DNA of 50,494 bases from contig NZ_NKJE01000002.1 in the NCBI RefSeq assembly GCF_002256285.1, forward strand, positions 119,674-170,167, given 5' to 3'. The position numbers and the translations under genes are program-made. The stretch comes from Flavobacterium sp. BFFFF1 (GTDB taxonomy: Bacteria > Bacteroidota > Bacteroidia > Flavobacteriales > Flavobacteriaceae). Under the pieces are notes generated by a model. It saw only the letters and a program-made list of their open reading frames with translations. It was not told the DNA's origin and did not search any database. Numbering within the stretch: the first letter of the stretch is position 1; each line of letters starts with the position of its first letter. Shown here piece after piece: positions 18,103 through 26,963 of the stretch.

Positions 18103-18130
18103 CAAAAAACGCCCGTTTCAGGGGCGCTTC
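18103..18130 (-). terminator. Minus-strand terminator between peroxiredoxin and oxidase genes
   Basis: On the minus strand GCGCCCC and GGGCGTT form a GC-rich hairpin with loop TGAAAC, followed by TTTTTTG. It ends the peroxiredoxin gene and lies immediately before the start codon of the oxidase. Confidence 0.75.
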
Positions 18131-18137
18131 AAAAATA

Positions 18138-18776
18138 CTATTTATTCGGTTGCGGTGTCATGCGGAGGTAAGGTTTTATGCGTTCAAAGCCCTTTGGAAA
18201 TTTTGCAGCAATATCCTCATCCTTGACGGCTGGCGTAATCACAACACGTTCACCGTCTTTCCAGTTTGCCGGTGTGGCGACACTGTATTGTGCGGTGAGC
18301 TGCAGGCTGTCAATCACACGCAGCAGCTCGTCGAAGTTCCTTCCGGTCGATGCGGGATACGTCAGCGTCAGCTTTACTTTTTTGTCTGGCCCGATCACAA
18401 AAACCGACCTAACCGTGAAATTTTCGCTGGCATTGGGATGCAGCATGTCATACAGGAGCGCGATTTTCTTATCCTCATCAGCAATAATGGGAAAGTTCAC
18501 CGTGGTGTGCTGGGTCTCATTGATGTCTTTGATCCATTCGTAGTGCGAGGAAAGCCCATCGATGCTCAAGGCGATCACTTTCGTATTTCTTTTCGTAAAC
18601 TCGGGCAGGTAATGGGCAACGGTACCAAGCTCCGTAGTACAAACAGGGGTGAAGTCAGCGGGATGCGAAAACAATACACCCCAGGAATCGCCGAGCCAAT
18701 CGTGAAACTGCAACGGCCCTTCCGTGGTCTGCGCCGTGAAATCGGGAGCCATATCGCCTAATCTTAAAGTAGCCAT
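18138..18776 (-). CDS. 1-Cys peroxiredoxin, Prx6 type
   Basis: 212 residues. It reduces hydrogen peroxide and organic hydroperoxides. The active-site motif HPADFTPVCTTE places Thr43 and the peroxidatic Cys46, with the conserved Arg in TYPASTGRNFDE. No second, resolving Cys is present, and the extended C-terminal domain (about 160-212, ATPANWKDGERVVI and KPYLRMTP) is that of the Prx6 group. The gene overlaps nothing and is upstream of the flavin oxidase on the same strand, separated from it by a terminator. Confidence 0.95.
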   Translation of the reverse strand: MATLRLGDMAPDFTAQTTEGPLQFHDWLGDSWGVLFSHPADFTPVCTTELGTVAHYLPEFTKRNTKVIALSIDGLSSHYEWIKDINETQHTTVNFPIIADEDKKIALLYDMLHPNASENFTVRSVFVIGPDKKVKLTLTYPASTGRNFDELLRVIDSLQLTAQYSVATPANWKDGERVVITPAVKDEDIAAKFPKGFERIKPYLRMTPQPNK

Positions 18777-19008
18777 GGGTATAATTTTATTGGGTTATGA
18801 CTTTAAAATTATTGAAATATTCGCAATGAAAGTCATTACAAAAGTTAAAATGAAATAAAGTCGATACCGAAAACGATGTAGTGTTGGTTTTTATTTATGG
18901 CGTTGCCTCCGGCCCGGGTTATGCGCTGCAATCTTTTTCAGGAACGAAGGCTGTCATGTCGAATACGCTCGATGAAAAAGGATTTCCGCTGCTACCCCTA
19001 ACGCGAAT

Positions 19009-19920
19009 TCAGGCTACCGACAACATCCAATGCCAAAACAACAACGAAAGGAATGACACGGGGATTCCAATCCCTATCATCATGCTGCTCAGTTTCGGCT
19101 TCAGCCCAAAATTTGACGCGAGGATCGCACCGGTAATCATTGGCGCCATAGCGGCTTCCATAATAGAAACGTCAATCGGAATGCCTGTCGCTCCGAAAAC
19201 AATCCGGTACAATATAAAGAACAACAGCGGCGTCAGAAACAACTTAAAAAACAGGCCCAATGACAGCAGTCTCCAGTGTTTGCTTTTAAAATCAATCTTT
19301 AACTGCAGCCCGACCGATACCAAAGCAATCGGCGTCACCGTGTTTCCCAATTTTTGAAATACGAGCTGGAAAATATTCGGGAAATCGAGTTGCATAATAT
19401 TAAAAAGTGCCGCCAGGACAAATGCAACGAAAGGAGGGAAGCTGATGATTTTAAACGATATTTCGCGTATATCAGGCTTGCTCCCGGAATATACCGTAGC
19501 AGTGATTATCCCCAACGTAGCCATGACAACGAACGATCCGGGTTGGTCCACAATGATGGCAGATTTTAAACCTTCTTCACCATAAAGCGCCTGGATAATT
19601 GGAAAACCGACAAATGAGGTATTGCCCAGACCTGCAACGATAATCAGGCAGCCCGTAAGCCTTCTCGGCCACCCCAGCCGTTTTCCCAATATGCTGAAAA
19701 AAAGATACGAAAACAGGAAACCGATCCACGCTACTGCGAGCGGATAAAAAAGGCTGCTGTTTAACGCAATCTTTGGGATATAGTACAACGCCAGGGCCGG
19801 CAAAGAGATATAAATGATGAATTGGTTGAAGGCTTTATAACCCTGAGTTGGAAATGCTTTGACCCGCTGTAAAGCGACGCCAAGCAGGAGGCAGATAAAA
19901 ATCAGCAGGATGTTTTCCAT
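19009..19920 (-). CDS. AEC family transporter (auxin efflux carrier-like permease)
   Basis: 303 residues with about ten hydrophobic segments in two five-helix halves. The conserved features of bacterial AEC/MleP carriers are present: QFIIYISLPALALYYIPKI in helix 2, GLGNTSFVGFPIIQALYG at about 97-115, and in the second half NTVTPIALVSVGLQL and EAAMAPMITGAILAS. It sits in the inner membrane and probably carries an organic anion, perhaps a dicarboxylate. The substrate cannot be read from the sequence. It is divergent from meaB. Confidence 0.9.
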   Translation of the reverse strand: MENILLIFICLLLGVALQRVKAFPTQGYKAFNQFIIYISLPALALYYIPKIALNSSLFYPLAVAWIGFLFSYLFFSILGKRLGWPRRLTGCLIIVAGLGNTSFVGFPIIQALYGEEGLKSAIIVDQPGSFVVMATLGIITATVYSGSKPDIREISFKIISFPPFVAFVLAALFNIMQLDFPNIFQLVFQKLGNTVTPIALVSVGLQLKIDFKSKHWRLLSLGLFFKLFLTPLLFFILYRIVFGATGIPIDVSIMEAAMAPMITGAILASNFGLKPKLSSMMIGIGIPVSFLSLLFWHWMLSVA

Positions 19921-19950
19921 GGGATAAAAGTACAGGTTTCCCCGAATTTT

Positions 19951-19980
19951 TTGAAACTCTTTTTGATTTGCTTACTTTTA
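19951..19980 (+). promoter_or_regulatory. meaB promoter
   Basis: TTG (19951-19953), exactly 19 bases, then TACTTTTA (19973-19980). The in-frame TTG that could be taken as a start codon for meaB is therefore more likely the -33 element. Confidence 0.6.
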
Positions 19981-19998
19981 CTCATCAAATTGCAAATC

Positions 19999-21087
19999 TT
20001 GGCGCATTCGGATAAAAAGACCACAGCATTACACGAAAGGGATGGTATTCAACCCCCGGAAACCGTGAGTCCTGTTGCGGCGGAGCAGATCCGTCAGTCG
20101 CGAAAAATCCAACCTACTGCTGCGGAACTTGTTTCAGGGATACTTTCAGGCAATAAAACCGCCTTAAGCCGTGCCATCACATTAATAGAAAGTACAAATC
20201 CCGCTCATAGCGATAAAGCGAACGACGTCATCAATGCCTGCCTGCCACATGCCGGAAAGTCAATCCGCATTGGTATTACAGGCGTTCCCGGCGTGGGTAA
20301 AAGTACTTTCATTGAAGCTTTTGGCACGCACCTCACCAGCCTTGGGAAAAAAGTGGCCGTGTTGGCGGTTGATCCAAGCAGTACGCTGTCGCATGGCAGT
20401 ATCCTTGGGGACAAAACCCGAATGGAAGAATTAGTCAAAGACCAGAATGCTTATATCAGGCCTTCAGCATCGGGCGAAGCACTGGGTGGTGTCGCACAAA
20501 AAACCCGCGAAGCCATTGTACTTTGTGAAGCGGCAGGCTTTGAAATCATCATTATTGAAACCGTAGGGGTGGGACAAAGTGAAACGGCAGTCCACAGCAT
20601 GACCGATTTTTTTCTGTTGCTCAAGATTTCCGGAGCCGGCGACGAGCTTCAGGGCATTAAACGCGGTATCATGGAGATGGCCGATGCGATTGTGATCAAT
20701 AAAGCCGATGGCGACAACATCAAAAGGGCACGGCTTGCGAAAACCGAGTTTGGAAGGGCGTTACACCTTTTTCCCGCGAAAGATTCGGGCTGGCAGCCAG
20801 CGGTAGCAACCTGCAGCGCTGTGACGAAAGAGGGCATCGCAGCAGTTTGGGAAACCATCATGGCGTATCTCGAACTCACGGGATCTAATGGGTTCTTCAG
20901 GCAAAAACGCCTGGAACAGAACCAGTATTGGATGATGGAAACAATCGATTCCCAACTCAAGCAACATTTTTACAACCATCCTGAAGTAAGCAGGTTGCTC
21001 GAAGAAAACAAAAAAGCCGTGCAGGATGAAGTGGTATCTCCATTTGCAGCGGCCCGTTTGTTATTGCAACGATATTTTAAGGATTAA
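19999..21087 (+). CDS. meaB: Methylmalonyl-CoA mutase-associated GTPase MeaB
   Basis: 362 residues starting at TTG 19999 (LAHSDKKTTALHERDG after conversion to Met). The frame is open further upstream to 19951, but that part overlaps the promoter and encodes a false hydrophobic leader. The SIMIBI GTPase motifs are GVPGVGKS (95-102), AVDPSSTLSHGSILGDKTRM, the switch-II region IIIETVGVGQSE, and NKADGDN for guanine. MeaB protects and loads adenosylcobalamin on methylmalonyl-CoA mutase. The mutase is not in this window, but the adenosyltransferase at 10178 makes its cofactor. The stop codon overlaps the stop of the converging permease gene. Confidence 0.94.
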   Translation: MAHSDKKTTALHERDGIQPPETVSPVAAEQIRQSRKIQPTAAELVSGILSGNKTALSRAITLIESTNPAHSDKANDVINACLPHAGKSIRIGITGVPGVGKSTFIEAFGTHLTSLGKKVAVLAVDPSSTLSHGSILGDKTRMEELVKDQNAYIRPSASGEALGGVAQKTREAIVLCEAAGFEIIIIETVGVGQSETAVHSMTDFFLLLKISGAGDELQGIKRGIMEMADAIVINKADGDNIKRARLAKTEFGRALHLFPAKDSGWQPAVATCSAVTKEGIAAVWETIMAYLELTGSNGFFRQKRLEQNQYWMMETIDSQLKQHFYNHPEVSRLLEENKKAVQDEVVSPFAAARLLLQRYFKD

Positions 21088-22238
21088 AACCTCCAGGATT
21101 TTATAAGCCATTTGTAAATTAACAAGTTCACGACTACGTAAACCGCAAGTGGAATAATGATCACCAAGGGCCATAGATAAACAGAAATGTAAATCGGAAG
21201 CAGGCCATTCGAGATGTCAGACGTTCCAAGATAATATTGTCCCACCGACAGCAATCCAAGGCAGATCAACAGTACAATACCAACATTGATGCTAAAGAAC
21301 CTACTGATAGCACTTACCATTTTCCTTGGCGAGTAGCCCAATGCATATTTTATGGAAACCGCTTCCTGCTGTTCCAGGAACTGCATCTTGATGAAATTGA
21401 TGATGATGAATATACAAAGTAGGAAAATAAAACCGCCAATGAAAGCAATCGTCTGTAAAACCAAGAACAATTTGCCTTTTATTTTTGCGGAACGAAGCGA
21501 CTCCTGATTGGATTCATAGCCTTTGCTCTTCATTCTCGAAATCAGGTTTTGGTCTGACGCGTCATTTACTTTTACCAATACACGGGTGTAAATGTTTTTA
21601 TGCGCCTTGTTGAAATCCTGCGTGCTGTTGATGGAATCGAGGAATTCCTTGGGCACTAAAACAGAATGGATCCTGTCCGAAAAGCCCACTAATTTTCCGG
21701 TGTATTTCAGTTTTTCTTTCTTAAGTGTAAGGTTGATATTGACCTCAATCTTTTTGGCAAAATCTTCGGTGATTTGCGGCAACCCCTGGTTTAAAGCGAA
21801 ACCATAGTTGTACAAATTCAGGTATTCACGGGAGATGATTATCGGAAGGACGTTGTCGCGTACCTTAAATTCAGAAAGGTCTGCCACGTCAATCGCGTCC
21901 TTGTCGACCGCCTCAAGGTACATATCGGTATAAAAAGGGATAAAATCGCCTCCATCTGCCGATACCTTAAAATCATTTGAAACCACAGGAAATATATCTT
22001 TGACCTCCTTCCAGGTCTTCAGGTCTTTGATGTCGCTGTCGTTGAATCCAATCAGCTCTTTCCGGCCAATGTTATCCGGTGTAATCGCCTTGGACATCGT
22101 GATCCAATAATTGGCGTCGCTGCTTTTCCTGCCGAACAGCGCATTTGCGTTGACATACAGTTGGATGCAGCTTAATACCAATGCAAATGCCAGCATCAGT
22201 CCAAGGTATAGGAAAACCGATTTTGAGAAATTTTTCAT
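21084..22238 (-). CDS. FtsX-like ABC transporter permease
   Basis: 384 residues from ATG 22238, which overlaps the stop of the upstream ATPase gene as TAATG and so suggests translational coupling; an ATG seven codons earlier (22259) is also possible. One N-terminal membrane segment (VFLYLGLMLAFALVLSCIQLYV) is followed by a roughly 220-residue extracytoplasmic domain and three C-terminal segments (FLVLQTIAFIGGFIFLLCIFI, INVGIVLLICLGLLSVG, LYIS/VYLWPLVIIIPLAVYVV). The cytosolic turn LEQQEAVSIKYALGYSPRKM matches the FtsX coupling motif. This 1+3 topology is that of MacB/LolC-type mechanotransmitters. It works with the ATPase directly upstream. Confidence 0.85.
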   Translation of the reverse strand: MKNFSKSVFLYLGLMLAFALVLSCIQLYVNANALFGRKSSDANYWITMSKAITPDNIGRKELIGFNDSDIKDLKTWKEVKDIFPVVSNDFKVSADGGDFIPFYTDMYLEAVDKDAIDVADLSEFKVRDNVLPIIISREYLNLYNYGFALNQGLPQITEDFAKKIEVNINLTLKKEKLKYTGKLVGFSDRIHSVLVPKEFLDSINSTQDFNKAHKNIYTRVLVKVNDASDQNLISRMKSKGYESNQESLRSAKIKGKLFLVLQTIAFIGGFIFLLCIFIIINFIKMQFLEQQEAVSIKYALGYSPRKMVSAISRFFSINVGIVLLICLGLLSVGQYYLGTSDISNGLLPIYISVYLWPLVIIIPLAVYVVVNLLIYKWLIKSWRF

Positions 22239-22888
22239 TATAAGTTTAAAATATGACAATCATGCTGGAACGGAAATTCGTTCAGCTCAAAAAAGATGAC
22301 AGCGCTGCCACTTTGTGCCGCTACTTCCATAATCAGGTCGTACGCAATTTTCTTGTTGTTCAGGTCGAGATGGCTGAAGCATTCGTCAAAAACGAGGAAA
22401 TCCGTGGGATTAATCAGGCTTCGCAGGATCGCGGAGCGCTGTCTTTCACCATAGGAACAGTTTCGGGCTTTTTTCTCCAGCAGGGAGACAATGCCCAGTG
22501 TATTGGCGTAGGATTCTATTGTGGATTCATACGCGGCATTTTTTTTACCGAAAGTGCGCAGCATGATGTTTTCACGGATGGTCAGATCCGGAATGAGCCG
22601 GACGTCCTGAAAAAGCAGCTGTATGCCATTTTTTCTGAATCCAACGACCTTTTCAATCGACTGCGACTTCAGTTCCACATCGCCAAAACGGATGCTGCCA
22701 TCGTATTCAAAATGATTGCCCAGCATCGCCGTAGCCAACGTTGACTTACCACTTCCGGAAGGGGCAATTACCAGGTAGTAATTCCCCTTTTCGAAAGTTG
22801 TTTTTTTATTCCAGATCGTGGCTGCCGTAGCCATCGTCTTCGGTGTAAAATATTTCGGAGCAATCCCTTCAAGCGTGATGCTATTCAT
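22238..22888 (-). CDS. ABC transporter ATPase with atypical switch region
   Basis: 216 residues. Walker A is APSGSGKS (42-49), the Q-loop is LLFQDVRLIPDLTIREN (Gln94), the signature is CSYGERQR (144-151) in place of LSGGQ, and Walker B plus D-loop read FLVFDECFSHLD (164-175) with the catalytic Glu169 present. At the switch position the usual THD is replaced by FELNE (about 200-204), so no canonical H-loop His is seen. It is the middle gene of a three-gene operon: its start overlaps the DUF4836 gene by 8 bases and its stop overlaps the FtsX-like permease. Confidence 0.88.
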   Translation of the reverse strand: MNSITLEGIAPKYFTPKTMATAATIWNKKTTFEKGNYYLVIAPSGSGKSTLATAMLGNHFEYDGSIRFGDVELKSQSIEKVVGFRKNGIQLLFQDVRLIPDLTIRENIMLRTFGKKNAAYESTIESYANTLGIVSLLEKKARNCSYGERQRSAILRSLINPTDFLVFDECFSHLDLNNKKIAYDLIMEVAAQSGSAVIFFELNEFPFQHDCHILNL

Positions 22889-24338
22889 ATCCCAATAGGT
22901 AGTGTATCGCGTTTTTATCTTTTTTGTCCAGTTTCACAGTGGTTTCAGAAGTGAAATTCCCGTCCTTTACTTTATAAGTTGACTCCATGTTCACCACTTT
23001 TACTTTTCTGTTTTGCGAATTTAGCGCGACATTGACGTCATCGCCACCTGCCCAGCTGTATCCCACCACATCGGACTTTTTCTGAAGTGTGGTATTGGCC
23101 GCGGATTTACCTGCTTTGAGAAGCGCAAGGTCATTTTCGTCTGTGCCAAATACCATGACGTTTTTGTCATGATACATTTTGGCATAGGTGTTCAACATAG
23201 GTTCTGAATTGATCAGGTTGATCAATTTATCTGCTTTCGATCCATTAATTCCTAAAGCGAAAATTGTTTTTGGCATTTTATACGCATAAGGATCCATTTC
23301 GTCCGTTGCAGTGTTATCCTCCATCAAAGAAGCGTAGGCATAAGATCCGTTAAGACCTGCCGTGATGTCTGCCATAGTGATATTCCTATCGGCGAGATAA
23401 TTATTGGCGATAGCTTCAAATCCCGCCTGTTTCATCATGGATTGCATGAATTCAAAGCTCATATAACCCACAGCATAACTTTTTGCTTTATCGAGGTCGA
23501 TGCTTTTTACGATGCTGTAGTCAGCGGATTTGCCATTATAATATTTCGTAATTTCTTTTTGTAAGTCTTTATTGAAGAATGTGTTTGAATTAAACGTGAT
23601 GTCCCCTTCGCCAAAATTCATATCAAAACCAATTCCGGCATCAATCAATAATTTGTTGATGGCAAGGCTTTCGATATAGCCTCTTGAAGCCACTGAGATG
23701 ATGCCGTGCAGGTTTAACCACATGCTTGCATCTGATTTATTGCCAAGCGATTTCGTGATCTGCTCCACTTTTCCTTCATTAGCGAGTGATTTTCTGTTCC
23801 AAAGATCCGTAAAGAATTTCTCTGGCATGGCGTCGCCAGCGGGACGCACGGAACCGCCATAAGGATTTGACATAAATCGGCTCATGACAAGCATCTCATC
23901 CTTGACGCTGCCTACAAGTTGATTATTGGCGTACACCAGATTTTTCGTTTTGTCGATACGGATTTTAGAACCGGTGATTTTAGAAAAATTAGATTCGAAT
24001 TTCGAGCTGTTGTCCAGCCAGCAAAACATAGAAAACACGAAGCCATTATTCTCCTGGTCTGCGACCAGGTAAACCGGTTTGGCGATGTCGATACCGTTGT
24101 CTTTGGCATTCATCAGCAGCGCCATTTTTTCTTTCTCTTCTTTGGAAAAATTGCCTGACTGATCGTTCATCATTTCTTTCTTAGGCAATTTGCCATCCAA
24201 TTGTTCCAGGTTAATTTTTACGATGCCCAGTGTCTGGTCTGTCGTATAATTTAAGATGGCCTCATCACTGTCATCTTTGCCACAGGAAACCAACAGGGCA
24301 GCGGAGCACAATAAAAACGAATAAATAATTTTCTTCAT
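22881..24338 (-). CDS. DUF4836 family lipoprotein
   Basis: 485 residues with a lipoprotein signal (MKKIIYSFLLCSAALLVSC, lipid Cys19). The body, with GIVKINLEQLDGKLP near the start, long helical pairs and MWLNLHGI, GLNGSYAYASLM and HDKNVMVFGTDENDLALL, fits DUF4836, a Bacteroidota lipoprotein family of unknown function. It is the first gene of an operon with an ABC ATPase and an FtsX-like permease, overlapping the ATPase start by 8 bases. Being a lipoprotein fused by operon to an FtsX-type complex, it may be the extracytoplasmic effector or cargo of that complex. Confidence 0.82.
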   Translation of the reverse strand: MKKIIYSFLLCSAALLVSCGKDDSDEAILNYTTDQTLGIVKINLEQLDGKLPKKEMMNDQSGNFSKEEKEKMALLMNAKDNGIDIAKPVYLVADQENNGFVFSMFCWLDNSSKFESNFSKITGSKIRIDKTKNLVYANNQLVGSVKDEMLVMSRFMSNPYGGSVRPAGDAMPEKFFTDLWNRKSLANEGKVEQITKSLGNKSDASMWLNLHGIISVASRGYIESLAINKLLIDAGIGFDMNFGEGDITFNSNTFFNKDLQKEITKYYNGKSADYSIVKSIDLDKAKSYAVGYMSFEFMQSMMKQAGFEAIANNYLADRNITMADITAGLNGSYAYASLMEDNTATDEMDPYAYKMPKTIFALGINGSKADKLINLINSEPMLNTYAKMYHDKNVMVFGTDENDLALLKAGKSAANTTLQKKSDVVGYSWAGGDDVNVALNSQNRKVKVVNMESTYKVKDGNFTSETTVKLDKKDKNAIHYLLGYE

Positions 24339-24420
24339 GTTATAATTGGTTTTGATTTATTTACAAACATAATTTTTTTCCTGAATCGCCTCCATGCACT
24401 TGTCGAAAGTTATTGACAAA

Positions 24421-24442
24421 TAAAAAGCCGGGAACACCGGCA
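24421..24442 (-). terminator. Terminator of the 76-residue acidic gene
   Basis: GCCGG and CCGGC (24427-24431 with 24437-24441) form a 5-bp GC-only stem; on the minus strand it is followed by TTTTTATTT. Confidence 0.75.
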
Positions 24443-24462
24443 ATTTGTTGAAGGAAATGCGG

Positions 24463-24693
24463 TTACTCTTTTTCGTAACGTTCCATTTCGCGGTCATAAA
24501 ACTCGTTTGCCTGTGTGATCAGGCTTTCCATTTCGGCGTTCAGTTCGGCCTCGTCAAGATCTTCCGCCTCTTCCATAATTTCCACTTCGTCATCTTTAAG
24601 GTTGATGATAAAGCGCGGATAATCGAGGTGGATGATGAAAATATCGTCTGGGAAATCAGAGTTGTCTGCAAGAACAAATTTAGGCAAGTCCAT
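24463..24693 (-). CDS. Small acidic protein, conserved-looking, unknown function
   Basis: 76 residues, strongly acidic (MDLPKFVLADNSDFPDDIFI, then HLDYPRFIINLKDDEVEIME and an acidic helix to the end, EMERYEKE). The N-terminal half looks like a small beta-sheet, the second half a helix. From memory, similar proteins occur across Flavobacteriaceae, but I cannot name a family. It lies 44 bases downstream of the MATE gene and has a terminator right after it, so the two may be cotranscribed. Confidence 0.72.
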   Translation of the reverse strand: MDLPKFVLADNSDFPDDIFIIHLDYPRFIINLKDDEVEIMEEAEDLDEAELNAEMESLITQANEFYDREMERYEKE

Positions 24694-24736
24694 AAGTAAA
24701 TTGATCTATTTAAATTAAAGGCATTACGTTTAAAAT

Positions 24737-26134
24737 TCAGGAATCCGGCAACGCAGTTTTCATGGCCTGTTCCTTATTCATATTTTTCGTGAGATAGTGG
24801 AAGCGAATATACAAAAATATTGCTGCAACTGTTAGTCCGGCCAGCAGTCCGATCCATACGCCCGTCGCTTTCAGGTCTGTTTTTTCACCAAGATAATACG
24901 AGATGGGAAAACCGACAATCCAATAGGCGACAAAAGTGATGTACATTGGAATTTTTACGTCCTGTAATCCCCTTAAGGCCCCAAGTACTACCACCTGTAT
25001 ACCATCTGAAATCTGGAATACCGCCGCGACAAGCAATAGTTTGGAGGCAATCGCGATGACTTCTGAATTGTCTGAAAGCTGCAAGGTGTTTTCCATATTC
25101 AGGAACAAATACGGCAGGCTTTCATTAAAGATGATGAACAAAAGTGCAAAAACAATTTCGATTATAATCGACAGCAGGAAAATCGAGCGCGCCACCACAA
25201 TCAGTTTTTTATAGTCCTGCAGCCCACGCTGGTTGCTGACGCGTATCATCGAGACGACACTGAGTCCCATGGCAAACATGAAGGTTAACGAAGCAAGGCT
25301 CAACGCAATCTGGTTGGCGGCCTGGCTTGTCTTCCCAATGTTCCCGCAAAGCCAGATCGCCGCCGTGAACAGCACTACTTCAAACATCATCTGCATGGCG
25401 GACGGCAGCCCCAGGCCAATAATCTTACGAAGCATGGTTTTTTTGATTTGGCTGAAGCTAAAACCACTAAAATAAGGCTTTAGTTTTTCCTGCCTTGAGA
25501 GGATGGTATGCATGAAAATCACCATCATGATTCTTGATATCACCGTTCCCAAGGCTGCACCGGTAATGCCCATTTTTGGAAAAATCCAGATGCCATAAAT
25601 CAGGCAGTAATTGATCCCAACGTGTACGATATTCGCCATTACGATAGCATACATGGAGTATTTTGTCATCGAAAGGCCATCGGCAAACTGCTTATAGCCC
25701 TGGTAAATGATCAGCGGAATCAACGAAAACGCGACCCAGTCCAGGTAGGGTTTTGCGAGTGCGATCACTTCTGCCGGCTGGTGGAGCAATTCCATGACGG
25801 GTTTCGCTACGACCACGGTGACAAAAAGCAGGATCCCCAAAATCGTAGTCAGGAAAAGGCCGTGATGAAAGGCAGACCTGACCTTAAGCGTATCTTGCTC
25901 CACATCTCCCTCTGCGACGATGGGTGTAATGGCCGTCGAAAAACCAATGCCAAGTGACATCGCAACGAAAATCATACTGTTGCCCAGAGAGACCGCGGCC
26001 AATTCTGTACTGCCCAGTTTTCCGACCATGATGTTGTCGACAATCTGGATCATCGTATGGCCTACCATCCCCAAGATTACCGGGTAGGCAAGTTTCATGT
26101 TGTAGCGGAACTCTTTCGTATAATCGGATAACAT
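24737..26134 (-). CDS. MATE family efflux transporter
   Basis: 465 residues from the ATG at 26134 (MLSDYTKEFRYNMKLAYPV), chosen over an upstream GTG-type extension because the family starts this way. Twelve hydrophobic segments in two six-helix halves are visible, with the hallmark motifs GMVGHTMIQIVDNIMVGKLG (first helix) and LGALRGLQDVKIPMYITF in the second half, NorM-like. It exports organic cations or drugs by sodium or proton antiport through the inner membrane. The substrate is unknown. Confidence 0.93.
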   Translation of the reverse strand: MLSDYTKEFRYNMKLAYPVILGMVGHTMIQIVDNIMVGKLGSTELAAVSLGNSMIFVAMSLGIGFSTAITPIVAEGDVEQDTLKVRSAFHHGLFLTTILGILLFVTVVVAKPVMELLHQPAEVIALAKPYLDWVAFSLIPLIIYQGYKQFADGLSMTKYSMYAIVMANIVHVGINYCLIYGIWIFPKMGITGAALGTVISRIMMVIFMHTILSRQEKLKPYFSGFSFSQIKKTMLRKIIGLGLPSAMQMMFEVVLFTAAIWLCGNIGKTSQAANQIALSLASLTFMFAMGLSVVSMIRVSNQRGLQDYKKLIVVARSIFLLSIIIEIVFALLFIIFNESLPYLFLNMENTLQLSDNSEVIAIASKLLLVAAVFQISDGIQVVVLGALRGLQDVKIPMYITFVAYWIVGFPISYYLGEKTDLKATGVWIGLLAGLTVAAIFLYIRFHYLTKNMNKEQAMKTALPDS

Positions 26135-26277
26135 CGTAAAAAAAATTTCCGGCAAAGGTAGCCGAAAAGCGACGACCAAAGATGCTGCTGTGAATTATTT
26201 TACATGTGGAAATGCCCGCTTGGATACTTTATAACAATACAACGTAATTCTGTAACCCGTCCGAAAAACACTCGGTC

Positions 26278-26285
26278 TATATTTG
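26278..26285 (+). promoter_or_regulatory. -7 box upstream of the 26360 gene
   Basis: TATATTTG matches TAnnTTTG; no TTG is found at the expected distance upstream. It lies 74 bases before the ATG, leaving a sizeable 5' leader. Confidence 0.45.
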
Positions 26286-26359
26286 CCATGTTGTTTTGAT
26301 AGGAATAATACTATACAAATAACGTAAACTCAAAATCAAACTTTTAAAAATTAAACATC

Positions 26360-26908
26360 ATGAAAACAGTAAATTTTAAAGGATTGTTTACAGCGGCTTT
26401 ATTCGCGCTGGCGATCCACAGCGCAACGGCACAGACTACACCTCAGGCAGCTTCTGACAATCCTGGCAACTATGACCAGGGATTCCGCCTCGGTTTCGGA
26501 TTGAGCGGTGGCTATGTATTCGAAGACCCGTTCGGGGCTGCAGTCGGAGCTGACGCTAGACTTCAGTACGATTTATCAAAAAGGAACTCGATCACGCTGA
26601 CCACAGGATATACGCACCTGTTTCTGGACGGCGATAGAGATGATCTCGGATTTATCCCGGTAAAAGCAGGTTTCAAAGGATTCATCTTTGGAGATAGTTT
26701 TTATGTTCAGGGCGAAGTGGGAGCGGCAATTCCCGTGACAGCAGATTACAATGAAACTTCTTTAATCCTGGCGCCAAGTATCGGATATGCCACAGAGCAT
26801 ATCGATTTCAGCGTGCGTTATGAGTATTACGACAAGTTCCGTGATGTAAATAACAACAAAGGCGTTGGGCAGTTGGCACTCCGCATTGCATACGGTTTCA
26901 GGTTATAG
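26360..26908 (+). CDS. Outer-membrane beta-barrel protein
   Basis: 182 residues with a signal peptide (MKTVNFKGLFTAALFALAIHSATAQ, cleavage at about residue 25). The barrel pattern is clear: RLGFGLSGGYVFED, GADARLQYDLSKRNSITLTTGYTHLF, FIPVKAGFKGFIFG, FYVQGEVGAAIPV, LILAPSIGYATEHIDFSVRYEYY and a last strand GQLALRIAYGFRL. It is of the small 8-strand OmpA/OmpX-like type. A single gene with its own promoter box and terminator. Confidence 0.85.
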   Translation: MKTVNFKGLFTAALFALAIHSATAQTTPQAASDNPGNYDQGFRLGFGLSGGYVFEDPFGAAVGADARLQYDLSKRNSITLTTGYTHLFLDGDRDDLGFIPVKAGFKGFIFGDSFYVQGEVGAAIPVTADYNETSLILAPSIGYATEHIDFSVRYEYYDKFRDVNNNKGVGQLALRIAYGFRL

Positions 26909-26933
26909 TATCACAAACTAAGACAAGTATAAG

Positions 26934-26963
26934 AAACGCACCTTTTTGAGGCGCGTTTTTTTA
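26934..26963 (+). terminator. Terminator of the 26360 gene, overlapping the ppk2 stop
   Basis: AACGCACC (26935-26942) pairs with GGCGCGTT (26950-26957) with one A-C mismatch, followed by seven T. The T-run reaches the stop codon of the converging PPK2 gene (26961-26963). Confidence 0.7.

Noticed and set aside
18150..18761. 203-residue plus-strand ORF
   Set aside because: It is the antisense of the peroxiredoxin gene; the opposite frame has all conserved motifs.
22253..22744. 163-residue plus-strand ORF
   Set aside because: Antisense shadow of the ABC ATPase gene at 22238-22888.
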